Below, piece after piece: positions 50,990 through 62,396 of a stretch of DNA of 64,000 bases. Both the position numbers and the translations under genes were made by a program. Every line of letters begins with the position of its first letter. Within the stretch, counting starts at the first letter, position 1. This stretch comes from Rhodanobacter sp. C06 (lineage in GTDB: Bacteria; Pseudomonadota; Gammaproteobacteria; Xanthomonadales; Rhodanobacteraceae): positions 83,717 to 147,716 of the forward strand of contig NZ_MUNP01000036.1 of the NCBI RefSeq assembly GCF_002001105.1, read 5' to 3'. The notes under the pieces were generated by a model. It did no database searches, was not told the DNA's origin, and was given only the letters and a program-made list of their open reading frames with translations.

Positions 50990-53320
50990 ATGCTCAGCAT
51001 CGAACAACGCATTGCCCATGACATCGCCGCCAAGACCGAGCAGGTGCGCGCGGCGGTGGAATTGCTCGACGGCGGCGCCACCGTGCCGTTCATCGCGCGC
51101 TACCGCAAGGAAGTCACCGGCGGGCTGGACGACACCCAGCTGCGCACGCTGGAAGAGCGCCTGCGCTACCTGCGCGAGCTGGAGGAACGTCGCGCCGCGA
51201 TCCTCGACAGCATCACCGAACAGGGCAAGCTCACCGATGCGCTGAAAGCCGACATCCTTGGCGCCGAGACCAAGGCCACGCTGGAAGACCTGTACCTGCC
51301 CTACAAGCCCAAGCGCCGCACCAAGGCGCAGATCGCCCGCGAGGCGGGGCTGGAGCCGCTGGCCAGCGGCTTGCGCGACGACCCCACGCTCACGCCGGAA
51401 GCCTTTGCCGAAGCCTTCGTCGACGCAGAGAAGGGCGTGGCCGACGTGCGCGCCGCGCTGGATGGCGCACGCGCGATCCTGATGGAGTCCATCGCCGAAG
51501 ATGCGCACCTCGTGGGCGAACTGCGCGACTGGTTGTGGGACAAGGGCCAGATCCGCGCGAAAGTCGTCGCGGGCAAGGAGAACGAAGGCGCGAAGTTCCG
51601 CGATTATTTCGACCATATCGAAGCCGTGGGCAAGATCCCCTCGCACCGCCTGCTGGCACTGATGCGCGCGCGCAACGAGGGCATCATCGAGCTCGACTTG
51701 CAGCCCGCGCCGGACGCCGAGCAAGGCCACGCCGAAGGCGAGGGCCGCGTGGCAGCGCACGCAAACATCCATGATCGCGGCCGCGCCGCCGATGCGTGGC
51801 TGCGCGAAACCGTGCGCCTCACCTGGCGCGTGAAGCTGCACCTGCACCTCACGCTGGACCTGTTCGGCCGCGTGCGCGAAGGCGCCGAGGACGAGGCGAT
51901 CCGCGTGTTCGGCGACAACCTCAAGGACCTGATGCTGGCCGCGCCGGCCGGTGCGAAGACCGTGCTGGGCCTCGACCCCGGCATCCGCACCGGCTGCAAG
52001 GTGGCGGTGGTCGACGCCACCGGCAAGCTGCTCGCCACCGACACCATCTATCCGCACGAACCGCGGCGGCAGTGGAACGAATCGCTGGCCGCGCTGGCGC
52101 GCCTGTGCATGAAGCACCACGTCGACCTGATCGCCATCGGCAACGGCACCGCTTCGCGCGAAACCGACAAGCTCGCGGGTGAACTCATCAAGGGCCTCGC
52201 CAAGAGCCATCCCGAGCACAAGCTGGCCAAGATCGTGGTCAGCGAGGCCGGCGCCTCGGTGTACTCGGCCTCCGAACTGGCGGCCAAGGAGTTCCCCGAG
52301 CTGGACGTGAGCCTGCGCGGCGCCGTCTCCATCGCGCGCCGCCTGCAGGATCCGCTGGCCGAGCTGGTGAAGATCGAGCCCAAGGCGATTGGCGTGGGCC
52401 AGTACCAGCACGACGTGAACCAGGTGAAGCTGGCGCGCGCGCTGGACGCCCGCGTGGAGGATTGCGTGAACGCGGTGGGCGTGGACGTGAACACCGCCTC
52501 CGCCGCCCTGCTGTCGCGCGTGGCCGGCCTTTCTGCTTCCGTCGCCGAGAACGTGGTGAAGCATCGCGACGCCAACGGCCCGTTCGCCAACCGCAAGGCG
52601 CTGTTGAAAGTGCCGCGCCTGGGCGACAAGGCCTTCGAGCAGTGCGCGGGCTTCCTGCGCGTGCCCGGCGGCGACAATCCGCTGGATACCTCCGCCGTGC
52701 ACCCGGAGGCCTACCCCGTGGTGGAGCGCATCATCAAGCAGTGCGGCCGCGAGGTGCGCAACGTGATGGGCGACCTGGGCTTCCTGCGCAGCCTGAAGGC
52801 GGAGCAATACACCGACGAGAAATTCGGCCTGCCTACCGTACGCGACATCCTCAAGGAACTGGAAAAACCCGGCCGCGACCCGCGCCCCGAATTCGTGGCG
52901 CCCAGCTTTGCCGAGGGCGTGGAGGACGTGAAGGATCTCAAGCCCGGCATGATCCTCGAAGGCCGCGTCACCAATGTGGCCGCGTTCGGCGCGTTCGTGG
53001 ACATCGGCGTGCACCAGGATGGCCTCGTGCACGTCTCCGCGCTCTCGCACACCTTCGTGAAAGACCCGCGCGACGCGGTGAAGGCCGGCGACATCGTCAA
53101 GGTGAAGGTGATGGAGGTGGATCTCCCGCGCCAGCGTATCGGCCTGTCCATGCGCCTCGACGACGAACCGGGCCAGGCACGCGGCAGGCCAGCTGGGGGC
53201 GACACCCGTCCCGGCCCGCGTGATGGCCGCGGGCCACGTCCGGGCGGCGCGCCCAAACCGGCACCTGCCCCGGCCAACAGCGCCTTCGCCGATGCGCTGT
53301 CACGCGCGATCAAGCGCTGA
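50990..53320 (+). CDS. tex: Tex family RNA-binding transcription accessory protein
   Basis: Tex is a conserved RNA-binding protein tied to transcription and stress. The 776-residue protein shows the order helix-turn-helix/Tex N-domain (1-190), YqgF/RNase H-like domain from about 325 ([17 protein letters not shown]), helix-hairpin-helix repeats (about 490-560), and an S1 domain (about 640-710; [22 protein letters not shown]). A Gly/Pro/Arg-rich tail follows. ATG 50990 matches [15 protein letters not shown] of the family; longer frames upstream are not coding. Confidence 0.95.
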   Translation: MLSIEQRIAHDIAAKTEQVRAAVELLDGGATVPFIARYRKEVTGGLDDTQLRTLEERLRYLRELEERRAAILDSITEQGKLTDALKADILGAETKATLEDLYLPYKPKRRTKAQIAREAGLEPLASGLRDDPTLTPEAFAEAFVDAEKGVADVRAALDGARAILMESIAEDAHLVGELRDWLWDKGQIRAKVVAGKENEGAKFRDYFDHIEAVGKIPSHRLLALMRARNEGIIELDLQPAPDAEQGHAEGEGRVAAHANIHDRGRAADAWLRETVRLTWRVKLHLHLTLDLFGRVREGAEDEAIRVFGDNLKDLMLAAPAGAKTVLGLDPGIRTGCKVAVVDATGKLLATDTIYPHEPRRQWNESLAALARLCMKHHVDLIAIGNGTASRETDKLAGELIKGLAKSHPEHKLAKIVVSEAGASVYSASELAAKEFPELDVSLRGAVSIARRLQDPLAELVKIEPKAIGVGQYQHDVNQVKLARALDARVEDCVNAVGVDVNTASAALLSRVAGLSASVAENVVKHRDANGPFANRKALLKVPRLGDKAFEQCAGFLRVPGGDNPLDTSAVHPEAYPVVERIIKQCGREVRNVMGDLGFLRSLKAEQYTDEKFGLPTVRDILKELEKPGRDPRPEFVAPSFAEGVEDVKDLKPGMILEGRVTNVAAFGAFVDIGVHQDGLVHVSALSHTFVKDPRDAVKAGDIVKVKVMEVDLPRQRIGLSMRLDDEPGQARGRPAGGDTRPGPRDGRGPRPGGAPKPAPAPANSAFADALSRAIKR

Positions 53321-53433
53321 ATTGCCGCGGACGACCCGCATGCCGCAGCGATGCGCTGCAGCATGCGGTTCCGTATGGAATGCCGTACCGTAACGTCCAG
53401 CTAACAAGGCCATCCCGGCCGGGGAGTATCCGC

Positions 53434-55266
53434 ATGCTTCGTACCCGTCATTTGGTGGGCGCCATCGCCGCCGCCCTGCTGTTCAGCACCGCCGCCAGCG
53501 CCACCGATTTCAGCAAGGTCGTCGTGTTCGGCGACAGCCTCAGCGACGCCGGCAACCTGTCGCTTGCGCAGGGGTCGCCGACGCCGCTGCGCTTCACCAC
53601 CAACCCCGGCAAGACGACGGCGGAACTGGTCGCTGCCGGCTTGGGCAGCCCGATCCAGGCCTCGCTGCTGGGCGGTACCGACTACGCCTTCGGCGGCGCC
53701 GGCGTGGTGCAGGGCGTGGCTCCGGTACCGACGCTGCCGCAGCAGTTCCAGATGTATCTGGCCGCCAACGGCGGGCATGCCGACTCGAACGCGCTTTATC
53801 AGGTCTGGGGCGGCGCCAACGACATCTTCTACCTGACCGGCACCACTACCGACCCGAACGCGCTTGCCGCCGGCACTGTCAAGGCCGCGACGACCGAACT
53901 CGGCCTGCTCGGCCAGTTGCAGGCGAGCGGTGCCAAGTACGTGGTGGTCTACAACCTGCCGAACATCGGCAAGACCCCCGATGGCATGGCCGGCGGCGCG
54001 GCCGCCTCGGCGGGCGCTACCCAGCTGGCGGTGCTGTTCAACGGCACCTTGAACACGGGCCTGGCGCAGCTCAGCGGCCAGGGCCTGAACGTGATCCCGG
54101 TGAATACCTACGCTCTGCTCAACGAGGTGATCGCCAATCCCGCGGCGTATGGCTTCAGCAATGTCACCACCCCGGCCTGCAACGGCAGTTCGGTGCAGTG
54201 CGGCCCGCAGGGTTCGGGCCTGCCGTTCTCCTACGCGCCGGGCACCGACCAGAGCTACCTGTTTGCCGACGGCGTGCATCCCACCACCGCGACGCACGCG
54301 ATACTGGCCCAGATCGTCCTGTCCGAACTCGCCGCGCCCGGCCAGATCTCGCTGCTGGGCGAGGCGCCGCTGGCTGCCAGCACCGCGCAGACCCGCGCGA
54401 TCCGCAACGAGATGCTGGCCGACGGCAACGGCAGCGATACGCGTGCCTTCGTCAACGTGGACTACGCGCGCCAGCGCTTCGACGGCCAGGCCAACTCGCC
54501 GAAGACCACCAGCAACAACGTCAACCTCACCCTGGGCGTGGACGTGCGCGCCGGCGACAACCTCTCGGCCGGCCTCGCGCTGGGCGTGGGCCAGCACACC
54601 GCCGACTTCACCGGCGGTGGCGGCTACAAGCTGCAGGATGTCAGCGGCCTGGGCTATGTCACCTGGCACCAGGGTGGCGGCTACGTGGGCGGCTACGCGG
54701 ACTTCGGCCAGTCCAACTTCAGCGACATCGATCGCCGCATCGCGATCGGCGCCACTTCGCGCAGCGAGACCGGCAAGGCCGACGGCTCGCACCTGGGCGC
54801 GGGTCTCACCGGCGGTTGGTGGCTCGACCTCGGCAGCGTGCGCACCGGCCCGTTCGCGAACCTCGAGTGGCAGACGATCAAGGTCAACGGCTACAACGAG
54901 GACGGCAACGACAGCACCGCGATGTGGTTCGGCCGCCAGCAGCGCAATGCGCTGATCGGCACGCTGGGCTGGCGGGTGCAGGGTCACTGGCAGGCCGGCG
55001 GCACCGTGCTGGCGCCGTACGCCGAGATCGCCTGGAACCACGACGACAAGGCCGACGCGCGCGCCGTCACCGCAGGCCTCAACAGCATGAACGGCAGCTT
55101 CGCGCTGACCGGCTACGTGCCGGACCAGACCTGGGGCACCGCCGACCTGGGCCTGTCCGCGCAGTTCAATTCGCGGTTCAGCGGCTGGGTGGGCTACAGC
55201 GGCCGTTTCAGCGACAACAGCCAGAAGTACAACAGCGTCAACCTGGGCCTGAAGTACGCTTTCTGA
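53434..55266 (+). CDS. GDSL autotransporter esterase (EstA-like)
   Basis: The 610-residue protein is an outer-membrane lipase/esterase with a surface passenger. A signal peptide (HLVGAIAAALLFSTAASA) precedes a GDSL hydrolase (about 25-310): block I FGDSLSD with Ser35, the GGAND block with the oxyanion Asn, and block V ADGVHPT with Asp279 and His282. The C-terminal 300 residues form an autotransporter barrel ending in the aromatic pattern GLKYAF. GGGGAG lies 8 bases upstream of ATG 53434. Relatives affect motility and rhamnolipid release in Pseudomonas. Confidence 0.9.
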   Translation: MLRTRHLVGAIAAALLFSTAASATDFSKVVVFGDSLSDAGNLSLAQGSPTPLRFTTNPGKTTAELVAAGLGSPIQASLLGGTDYAFGGAGVVQGVAPVPTLPQQFQMYLAANGGHADSNALYQVWGGANDIFYLTGTTTDPNALAAGTVKAATTELGLLGQLQASGAKYVVVYNLPNIGKTPDGMAGGAAASAGATQLAVLFNGTLNTGLAQLSGQGLNVIPVNTYALLNEVIANPAAYGFSNVTTPACNGSSVQCGPQGSGLPFSYAPGTDQSYLFADGVHPTTATHAILAQIVLSELAAPGQISLLGEAPLAASTAQTRAIRNEMLADGNGSDTRAFVNVDYARQRFDGQANSPKTTSNNVNLTLGVDVRAGDNLSAGLALGVGQHTADFTGGGGYKLQDVSGLGYVTWHQGGGYVGGYADFGQSNFSDIDRRIAIGATSRSETGKADGSHLGAGLTGGWWLDLGSVRTGPFANLEWQTIKVNGYNEDGNDSTAMWFGRQQRNALIGTLGWRVQGHWQAGGTVLAPYAEIAWNHDDKADARAVTAGLNSMNGSFALTGYVPDQTWGTADLGLSAQFNSRFSGWVGYSGRFSDNSQKYNSVNLGLKYAF

Positions 55267-55280
55267 GCCGCGCAGCCAAG

Positions 55281-55382
55281 GATGGCCGCTCACCTGATTC
55301 TCGCGACCAAAATGATCGCCAGTTGAGAAGTGCGGCCACGATGGCCGCCCGTTTGATCTTCGCGATCAGGGATGATCGCAAA
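55281..55382 (+). repeat. Two imperfect direct repeats after the esterase gene
   Basis: GATGGCCGCTCACCTGATTC... (from 55281) and GATGGCCGCCCGTTTGATCT... (from 55340) align over about 42 bases at roughly 70% identity, period 59. Both end in a GATGATCGC-like stretch. They fill most of the gap before the terminator. The origin is unclear. Confidence 0.5.
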
Positions 55383-55396
55383 GGTGAAGGCGCCCA

Positions 55397-55427
55397 CGAA
55401 AAAGGCCGGCATTGCCGGCCTTTTTCG
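55397..55427. terminator. Bidirectional rho-independent terminator
   Basis: CGAAAAAGGCCGGC (55397-55410), ATT, GCCGGCCTTTTTCG (55414-55427) is a perfect 14-base stem with A5 and T5 flanks. It ends both the esterase gene and the convergent lipoprotein gene. Confidence 0.9.
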
Positions 55428-55445
55428 CGCAGCGGACGCGGTGGC

Positions 55446-56309
55446 TTACTTCTTCTTGTTGCCGCCGGCAAGGTTGTAGATGGTCAGCGCCTGCTGGCGC
55501 AGGCTGGAGGCATCGTCGGCATCCAGCTCGCCGCTCTTGCCACCGGTCTGCTGCTCGTGCAGTACCACCATGCCGTTCTCGGTCCAGCTGGCGCGGTCGG
55601 TCGAGCTGGGTGCGGCGTCCTTGCTCGCCTTCTTCTGCTGCACGGCCACCCATGGCGAGCCGTTGCGGTAGGCGAAATCGGTGCTGGTGAAGCCCTTGTC
55701 GCCGTAATCCACCAGTTCGCGGATCACCTTCACCTCGCCGTTCTGGCGGAACACCTGCCAGCCCCGCGAGGCATTCGGATCCAGCTTGGTGCCAGTGGAC
55801 ACCTTCATGCCGCCGATCTGCTTGACCAGCGCGTTGAAGTCGGCCAGGTCTTTTTCGGCCGGAGTCTGCTCGGCGACCAGTTCGATCGTGGCCTGGTTCT
55901 TGTTGCCCTTGGTCAGCACCGGTGCCTGGATCGGCATCGAGTAGTGGCGGGCGCCGTCGGTGAGGATTGCCTTCACCACGTACAGGTCGGCCGGGTTGAT
56001 CTCGCCCGGCTTGAAGTCCAGCTGGAACGAGTAGGGAAAGGTGGCGCCGGAGGATACCGTCTTGCTGGCCAACGGCGCCGAGCCCGCCTGGGTGGAGGAC
56101 ACGTCGACCAGATTGATCACCAGCTGCGCGTTCGGCGACGGCTGGATCGGGCCGCGCACCGTGATCGTGCCGCTCACGGAACCGGCGGTGGCGGCCGCTG
56201 TCGAACTCGCGCTGGCGGCGCCGCTCTCCGTTGGCGACGACGTCGACGAACCGCAGCCGGCCAAGGCCAGCACGGCCAACGACATCACCGACAAAACCAT
56301 CTTGCGCAT
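55446..56309 (-). CDS. YbaY-domain lipoprotein
   Basis: The 287-residue protein starts with a type II signal peptide with lipobox LALAGC, a Ser/Thr/Ala-rich linker, then a YbaY/YscW-type beta domain (about 45-145; SVSGTITVRGPIQPSPNAQLVI, FPYSFQLDFKPGEINPADLYVV). The C-terminal half (about 150-287) is predicted mixed and unrecognised. YbaY-type proteins sit on the outer membrane with unknown roles. ATG 56309 places the lipobox correctly; longer frames upstream would bury it. Confidence 0.82.
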   Translation of the reverse strand: MRKMVLSVMSLAVLALAGCGSSTSSPTESGAASASSTAAATAGSVSGTITVRGPIQPSPNAQLVINLVDVSSTQAGSAPLASKTVSSGATFPYSFQLDFKPGEINPADLYVVKAILTDGARHYSMPIQAPVLTKGNKNQATIELVAEQTPAEKDLADFNALVKQIGGMKVSTGTKLDPNASRGWQVFRQNGEVKVIRELVDYGDKGFTSTDFAYRNGSPWVAVQQKKASKDAAPSSTDRASWTENGMVVLHEQQTGGKSGELDADDASSLRQQALTIYNLAGGNKKK

Positions 56310-56695
56310 GGGGGTAAGCCTCGTTACTGAGTTGGATCGGACACGGAAACCGGTAGCGTGGGGCGCCTCGGTTTCATCGCGGGGGAAACGCTGAGCATAG
56401 CCCAAATGGCATGGCTACGGGAAAGTCAAGCCGGTCTACCCACAATTTTGTGTGAACGTATACGAAACGGCCACATGGCGCCTGTCAACCGAAACTTCTT
56501 GGTGACGCTTATCATTTTCCGCGGGAGCTTCCGTCCCGAGCCCTCGGTCGAAGGTGCTTGGACCGGACATGCGGGGCTGGACCACGGTCGCAAGAATTCG
56601 TCGCAACCAAATGCTCCCTTCACGCCATCGCTACGCTCTTTCGACACGAAAACGCGCAAACTTGCGATCAATCCTCCTGTCATACGGCCACCACC
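56310..56695. promoter_or_regulatory. 386-base divergent promoter region, no gene seen
   Basis: This region between the lipoprotein and XRE genes is visibly more AT-rich than its surroundings (for example CACAATTTTGTGTGAACG at about 56441). It contains the 8-base palindrome CGTATACG (56457-56464) and CACAATTTTGTG (56441-56452), a 12-base perfect palindrome, within 12 bases of each other. They could be operators, perhaps for the XRE protein itself. No open frame with a ribosome site is convincing. Confidence 0.45.
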
Positions 56696-57280
56696 ATGAG
56701 CACGCAGAAGCTTCCGCACGATCCGCTCCAGTCGACCTTCGCCGATCGCATCAAGTTGCTGATCCAGCGTGTGGGCAGTGCCACCGAGATCGCACGGATG
56801 TGCGGCTTCTCCGAAGGCGTGGTGCGCAGCTGGCGCGATGGCCACACCGACCCTTCCCGCGCGCGTTGCGTCACCCTGGCTCGCACGCTGGGTATCTCCC
56901 TGATCTGGCTCGTCGCCGGTGAGGGTGTCCTGCAGGCCGACCCGAACGCCAACGGCGGGGACGACTCGCAGTACAGCTCCGAAACCGTCTCGCCACAGCG
57001 GGCACGGGGCGGCCGCATCGGCCACGCCCACCACCGCCTGGTGACTCATTCCGATGCCGCGGTCGATCCGAACCGGCTGAACACCGCCATGCAGATCCTG
57101 CAGTCGGAACTGGAGCTGGCGAACAGCCCGATGACACTGGCCGAGAACACCGACATGCTCAGCAACCTCTACGAGATCCTTGGCGTCGATGGATCGAGCG
57201 TGGATGCCACTGCCATGCTGAAGTTCAATCGTCAGCTGTCCGAACGCATCCGTCAGACGAAGACGCGCGAAACCGCCTGA
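56696..57280 (+). CDS. XRE-family helix-turn-helix regulator
   Basis: The 194-residue protein has an N-terminal XRE/Cro-CI helix-turn-helix (about 15-75; FADRIKLLIQRVGSATEIAR, MCGFSEGVVRSWRDG, SRARCVTLARTLGISLIWLV), a variable middle part, and a helical C-terminus (about 120-190) that may dimerise. It has no peptidase domain, so it is not a LexA/CI-type self-cleaving repressor. It may be a house regulator or a phage relic; no phage genes are near. ATG 56696 lacks a strong ribosome site. Confidence 0.8.
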   Translation: MSTQKLPHDPLQSTFADRIKLLIQRVGSATEIARMCGFSEGVVRSWRDGHTDPSRARCVTLARTLGISLIWLVAGEGVLQADPNANGGDDSQYSSETVSPQRARGGRIGHAHHRLVTHSDAAVDPNRLNTAMQILQSELELANSPMTLAENTDMLSNLYEILGVDGSSVDATAMLKFNRQLSERIRQTKTRETA

Positions 57281-57301
57281 GCGTACCGACACGGGTCACG
57301 A

Positions 57302-57332
57302 CGCGGTGATCCGCAAGGATCGCCGCGTTTTT
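57302..57332 (+). terminator. Rho-independent terminator of the XRE gene
   Basis: CGCGGTGATCC (57302-57312), GCAA, GGATCGCCGCG (57317-57327) forms an 11-base stem with one G-T pair, followed by five T (57328-57332). Confidence 0.82.
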
Positions 57333-57398
57333 GTTGCTGAAAAACGCGGCCATGGACAACTGGTCACCCGATCGCGCGGTCGAGGGTGATCGCGAAAA

Positions 57399-59555
57399 TC
57401 ACCCGCGCAGCAGCGCGATATCGGCCACCGCGCCGAACGCGGCCTTGAGCCGTTCCAGCAGGGCGAGACGGTTGCGGCGCACCGCCGGGTCTTCGGCATT
57501 CACCAGCACCTGCTCGAAGAACGCGTCCACCGGCGCCTGCAGCTGTGCCAACCGCTTCAGCACGCTGGTGTAATCGCCGCGCCCCAGTGCTTCGCCGGTT
57601 TCCCGACCCGCCGCCTCGAGCGCCGCGGCCAAGGCACGCTCGGCATCGCCCTCGAAATGGGCCGGATCCACCATGTCCCGCGCCGACGTCGGCTCACCAC
57701 TCTCCTCGGCCTGCTTGCGCAGGATGTTCGCCACCCGCTTGTTCGCCGCGGCGAGGCTGGCCGCTTCCGGCAAGTGGCCGAACTCGACCACGGCGTGCAG
57801 ACGGCGGTCGAAGTCGGGCAGTGTGTCCGGTCGCACCGCGAGCACGGCCTCGTAGGCCTCGGCCGGGCAGCCCTGCTCCGCGTAATAGCCGCGCAGGCGG
57901 TCCAGCACGAAGTCGACCAGCTCGGTCACCAGCGCCGCGCGCCGCTGGCCCATGTCGACCGCAGGCGGCTTGCCGTCCTTGCCGGGCTTCACGCCGACCA
58001 GCAGAGCGGCTTCGGGCAGCAGCTCCAGCGCCTCGACGAACACGGCGCGCAGGTCGAGCTCCAGCTTCCCCTCGATCAGGGTGCGTGCCAGGCCCAGCGC
58101 GGCACGGCGCAGCGCGAACGGATCCTTGTTGCCGCCGGGCTTCATGCCCACCGCGAAGATGCCGGCCAGGGTATCGAGGCGTTCGGCCACCGCCAGCACC
58201 TGGCCGAGCCGGTCGGCGGCGATACCGTCGCGCGCGAAGCGCGGCTGGTAGTAGCTGTCCAGCGCCACGGCCACCTCGACCGGTTCGCCGTCGTGGCTGG
58301 CGTAGTAGCGGCCCATCACGCCTTGCAGCTCGGGGAATTCGCCCACCATGCGGGTAAGCAGATCGCACTTGCTCAAGCTCGCCGCGCGCGTGGCGGCACC
58401 GGCGTCGACGCCCACGCGGTTGGCGATGATGCGCGCCAGTTCGGCCACGCGCACGCTCTTGTCCCACAGGCTGCCCAGCGCCTGCTGGTAGGTGACGTGC
58501 TTGAGTTGTTCCTGGTAACTCGCCAGCGGCGTCTTCAGATCCTCGTCCCAGAAGAACTTCGCATCGGCGAAGCGCGGGCGGATCACCCGCTCGTAGCCCT
58601 TGCGGATCTCGGCGGGCTGCTTCGAATCGATGTTGGCGACGCCGATGAAATGCCCGGTGAGCTTACCGCTCGCGTCGAACACCGGCACGAACTTCTGGTT
58701 CGTCTCCATGGTGGTGACCAGCGCTTCCTGCGGCACGGCGAGGAAGCCGCGCTCGAAACCGCACGCGATCGCCACCGGCCATTCGACGAGGTTCGCGATC
58801 TCGTCGAGCAACGACTCGTCCAGCCGCGGCACGTCGCCGGTTTCCTTCGCCACGCGCGCCACTTCGTCACGGATGCGCGCCCGTCGCTCGGCCGGATCGG
58901 CCAGCACCTTGGCGCTGCGCATCGCGTCGAGCCACCCATCGGCATCGGCCACGTGCACCGGCTGCGGATGCATGAAGCGATGGCCGCGCGACTTGCGGCC
59001 GCTGGTCAGACCCAGCACTTCGCCGTCGACAATGTCGGCGCCGTGCAGCATCACCAGCCAGTGCACGGGACGCACGAACGCATAATCGTGGTCGGCCCAG
59101 CGCATCGGACGCGGAACCGGCAGGCCCTTGAGCGCTTCGTCCACGATCTCCGGCAGCAACGCCGCCAACGTCTGGCCCGGCTTCACCGCGCGGAACACGA
59201 ACCATGCGCCCTTGTCGGTTTCGAGCTTTTCGAGCTGCTCCACAGCGACACCGCAAGACTGCGCAAAACCCAGCAAGGCCTTGCCGGGCTTGCCTTCCGC
59301 ATCCAGCGCGGCGTTGACCGCCGGACCACGGCGCTCGACCGATTGCTCCGGCTGTGTCGTAGCGACATGCGGCACATGGACGGCCAAACGCCGGGGTGAG
59401 CAATACGCCTTCGCCTTGTCCAGCGCGGCCTCGATGCCGCGCTTCGCCAGTCCGTCGCAGATGCCGCGCAGGAACGCGGCGGACAACTCATCGAGCGCCT
59501 TCGGCGGCAGTTCCTCGGTGCCGAGTTCGATCAGCAGCGACTTGGCGACGCTCAT
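57399..59555 (-). CDS. glyS: Glycyl-tRNA synthetase beta subunit GlyS
   Basis: GlyS is the tRNA-recognising subunit of the bacterial alpha2beta2 glycyl-tRNA synthetase. The 718-residue protein begins [19 protein letters not shown], the family hallmark, and contains [17 protein letters not shown] and [10 protein letters not shown], also typical. The C-terminal anticodon-binding region ends [21 protein letters not shown]. It is slightly longer than E. coli GlyS. Start ATG 59555 overlaps the glyQ stop (ATGA), so both subunits are made together. Confidence 0.97.
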   Translation of the reverse strand: MSVAKSLLIELGTEELPPKALDELSAAFLRGICDGLAKRGIEAALDKAKAYCSPRRLAVHVPHVATTQPEQSVERRGPAVNAALDAEGKPGKALLGFAQSCGVAVEQLEKLETDKGAWFVFRAVKPGQTLAALLPEIVDEALKGLPVPRPMRWADHDYAFVRPVHWLVMLHGADIVDGEVLGLTSGRKSRGHRFMHPQPVHVADADGWLDAMRSAKVLADPAERRARIRDEVARVAKETGDVPRLDESLLDEIANLVEWPVAIACGFERGFLAVPQEALVTTMETNQKFVPVFDASGKLTGHFIGVANIDSKQPAEIRKGYERVIRPRFADAKFFWDEDLKTPLASYQEQLKHVTYQQALGSLWDKSVRVAELARIIANRVGVDAGAATRAASLSKCDLLTRMVGEFPELQGVMGRYYASHDGEPVEVAVALDSYYQPRFARDGIAADRLGQVLAVAERLDTLAGIFAVGMKPGGNKDPFALRRAALGLARTLIEGKLELDLRAVFVEALELLPEAALLVGVKPGKDGKPPAVDMGQRRAALVTELVDFVLDRLRGYYAEQGCPAEAYEAVLAVRPDTLPDFDRRLHAVVEFGHLPEAASLAAANKRVANILRKQAEESGEPTSARDMVDPAHFEGDAERALAAALEAAGRETGEALGRGDYTSVLKRLAQLQAPVDAFFEQVLVNAEDPAVRRNRLALLERLKAAFGAVADIALLRG

Positions 59556-60463
59556 GCGGCCTGCTCCTTGGTGTGCTTCTTCAGGCCGGGGAAGCCGAGC
59601 TTCTCGCGCTGCGCCACGTAGGCCTCAGCCACGCTGCGCGACAGCGTGCGCACGCGCAGGATGTAGCGCTGGCGTTCGGTGACGCTGATCGCGCGGCGCG
59701 CGTCGAGCAGGTTGAACGTGTGGCTGGCCTTCATCACCTGCTCGTAGGCCGGCAGCGGCAGGTTCGCGGCGATCAGCTGGTTCGCGGTGGCCTCGCACAC
59801 GTCGAACCAGCGCAGCAGTTCCGGCACGTTCGCGTGCTCGAAGTTGTAGGTGCTCTGCTCGACTTCGTTCTGATGGAAGACATCGCCATAGGTGACTTTG
59901 CCGTGCGGGCCCTCCGTCCAGATCAAGTCATAAACGTTATCTACATTTTGCAGGTACATCGCCAGGCGCTCGAGGCCATAGGTGATCTCGCCGGTGACCG
60001 GCCGGCATTCCAGGCCGCCCGCCTGCTGGAAGTAGGTGAACTGGGTGACCTCCATGCCGTTCAACCACACTTCCCAGCCCAGGCCCCAAGCGCCCAGCGT
60101 GGGCGATTCCCAGTTGTCCTCGACGAAGCGCAGGTCGTGCACCAGCGGATCAAGCCCCAGTTCCTTCAGCGAGCCGATGTACAGGTCCAGGATGTTCTCG
60201 GGGTTCGGTTTCATCACCACCTGGTACTGGTAGTAATGCTGCAGTCGGTTCGGGTTCTCGCCGTAGCGACCGTCGGTGGGGCGGCGCGAAGGCTGCACGT
60301 AGGCCGCTGCCCAAGGCTCGGGACCGAGCGACCGGAGAAAGGTGGCGGGATGGAAGGTGCCGGCGCCGACCTCGGTGTCGAGCGGCTGCAGCAGCACGCA
60401 ACCCTGCGCCGCCCAGTAGCGGTTGAGGGTCTGGATCACATCCTGGAAGGTACGTGCGGACAT
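59552..60463 (-). CDS. glyQ: Glycyl-tRNA synthetase alpha subunit GlyQ
   Basis: GlyQ is the catalytic subunit that activates glycine. The 303-residue protein opens [18 protein letters not shown] and contains [40 protein letters not shown] and [20 protein letters not shown], all diagnostic. Start ATG 60463. It is divergent from the PilB/GspE gene; 88 bases lie between, holding both promoters. Confidence 0.97.
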   Translation of the reverse strand: MSARTFQDVIQTLNRYWAAQGCVLLQPLDTEVGAGTFHPATFLRSLGPEPWAAAYVQPSRRPTDGRYGENPNRLQHYYQYQVVMKPNPENILDLYIGSLKELGLDPLVHDLRFVEDNWESPTLGAWGLGWEVWLNGMEVTQFTYFQQAGGLECRPVTGEITYGLERLAMYLQNVDNVYDLIWTEGPHGKVTYGDVFHQNEVEQSTYNFEHANVPELLRWFDVCEATANQLIAANLPLPAYEQVMKASHTFNLLDARRAISVTERQRYILRVRTLSRSVAEAYVAQREKLGFPGLKKHTKEQAA

Positions 60464-60551
60464 GGCTTTCCGTGACCGTGAACAAAGCGCGTTAGTATAG
60501 CGGCAGCGCGGTTTTTCGCCGTTGTGCCGCGCCTTCGGGGGAGTTGTCCGG

Positions 60552-62396
60552 ATGGCCGCATCACCGCAAATCGCAAGCCTGCTCGGCCGCCGCGGCCGGC
60601 TGGAACTGGATGAACTGCTCGCCGCACTGGTGGTCGACGGCTACCTTGGCGCCGAAGATGCCAAGCTGGTGCGCCTGGGTTCGCGTTCCGGTCGCAGCGC
60701 GGTGGAACTGCATCCGCTGGTGCTGATCGCCAACGCGAAGCTGCCGAACCAACGCGACCCTGGCCGACCGCTGAGCCTGGAAGCCCTGGTCGAATGGCTG
60801 GCCGGGCACGCCGGGCTGCCCTACCTCAAGATCGACCCGATGAAGGTCAACGTGGCCGCGGTCACCCAGGTGGTGAGCCATGCCTACGCGCAACGCCACC
60901 GCATCCTGCCGGTGGCCGCTGCGACCGGCGAGGTGACCTTCGCCACCGCCGAACCGTTCGACGCCGCCTGGGCCGCCGACCTCTCGCACATGTTGCGGCG
61001 GGACGTGCACCGCGTGGTGTCGAGTCCCATCGACATCAACCGCTATCTGCAGGAGTTCTACGGCGTCCAGCGCTCAATCCAGCTGGCGCAGGACGCGAAG
61101 GCGAACGGCGGCTACGACACCTCGGCCATCCTCAACTTCGAGCAGTTGGTGGAGCTGGGCAAGAGCGGCGAAGTGGGCGCCGACGACCGGCACGTGGTGC
61201 ACATCGTCGACTGGCTGCTGCAGTACGCGTTCGAGCAGCGTGCCTCGGACATCCACCTGGAGCCGCGCCGCGAGACGGGCCAGATGCGTTTCCGCATCGA
61301 TGGCGTGATGCACAAGGTGTTCGAGCTGCCGCCGCCGGTGATGAGCGCGGTGACCGCGCGCATCAAGATCCTCGCGCGCATGGACGTGGCCGAGAAGCGG
61401 CGCCCGCAGGACGGTCGCATCAAGACCCGCTCGTCGACCGGGCGCGAAGTCGAGCTGCGCGTCTCCAGCATGCCCACCGCATTCGGCGAGAAGATGGTGC
61501 TGCGCATCTTCGACCCCGACCTGGTGGTGAAGGACTTCGCCCAGCTCGGCTTCTCCGCCGGCGAAGCGGTGCAATGGCGGCACATGGTGGAGCGCCCGCA
61601 CGGCATCGTGCTGGTCACCGGCCCCACCGGCTCGGGCAAGACCACCACGCTGTATTCGACATTGAAGCACCTCGCCACGCCGGCGATGAACGTCTGCACG
61701 GTGGAAGACCCGATCGAGATGGTCTCGCCCGAGTTCAACCAGATGCAGGTGCAGCCTTCGATCGACCTCGACTTCGCCGCTGGCGTGCGCACCCTGCTGC
61801 GGCAGGACCCGGACATCATCATGGTCGGCGAGATCCGCGACCTCGAAACTGCGCAGATGGCGGTGCAGGCCTCGCTCACCGGCCATCTGGTGCTCTCCAC
61901 GTTGCATACCAACGACGCGCCCAGCGCGGTGACGCGCCTGCTCGACCTCGGCGTGCCGCATTACCTGATCCAGTCCACGCTCACCGGTGTGGTCGCACAG
62001 CGCCTGGTGCGCACCTTGTGCCCCTATTGCAAGCGCGAAGCCGCGCAGGATCCGCACGAATGGACCGCGCTCACCCACGGCTGGTCGTTGCCCGTGCCGG
62101 AGAAAGTGTGCGCGCCGGTGGGTTGCCTGGAGTGCCGCAATACCGGCTTCATGGGCCGCACCGGCATCTACGAGATGATGCCGATCTCGCCGCGGCTGCG
62201 CGGACTGATCGCGGCACAGCTGGAACTGGGCAACTTCGGCCAGACTGCGCTGTCCGAGGGCATGCGGCCGTTGCGCATTTCCGCTGCCGAACAGGTGGCA
62301 CGCGGACTCACCACGGTGCAGGAAGTGCTCGCGGTACTGCCGCCGATCGAAGCACCCGACGAACACGTACCGACTCCCCCAGCCGATCCTGCATGA
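60552..62396 (+). CDS. PilB/GspE-family secretion/pilus ATPase
   Basis: The 614-residue protein powers assembly of type IV pili or type II secretion pseudopili. An MshEN-type N-domain (about 1-170) precedes the core: Walker [10 protein letters not shown] at 357-365 (Lys363), the Asp box CTVEDPIEM, Walker [13 protein letters not shown], the His box LSTLHTNDA, and a zinc tetracysteine CPYC...CLEC. No other pilus or secretion gene is nearby, so PilB against GspE cannot be settled from context. ATG 60552 has GGGGGAG 7 bases upstream. The stop overlaps the next start (ATGA). Confidence 0.88.
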   Translation: MAASPQIASLLGRRGRLELDELLAALVVDGYLGAEDAKLVRLGSRSGRSAVELHPLVLIANAKLPNQRDPGRPLSLEALVEWLAGHAGLPYLKIDPMKVNVAAVTQVVSHAYAQRHRILPVAAATGEVTFATAEPFDAAWAADLSHMLRRDVHRVVSSPIDINRYLQEFYGVQRSIQLAQDAKANGGYDTSAILNFEQLVELGKSGEVGADDRHVVHIVDWLLQYAFEQRASDIHLEPRRETGQMRFRIDGVMHKVFELPPPVMSAVTARIKILARMDVAEKRRPQDGRIKTRSSTGREVELRVSSMPTAFGEKMVLRIFDPDLVVKDFAQLGFSAGEAVQWRHMVERPHGIVLVTGPTGSGKTTTLYSTLKHLATPAMNVCTVEDPIEMVSPEFNQMQVQPSIDLDFAAGVRTLLRQDPDIIMVGEIRDLETAQMAVQASLTGHLVLSTLHTNDAPSAVTRLLDLGVPHYLIQSTLTGVVAQRLVRTLCPYCKREAAQDPHEWTALTHGWSLPVPEKVCAPVGCLECRNTGFMGRTGIYEMMPISPRLRGLIAAQLELGNFGQTALSEGMRPLRISAAEQVARGLTTVQEVLAVLPPIEAPDEHVPTPPADPA

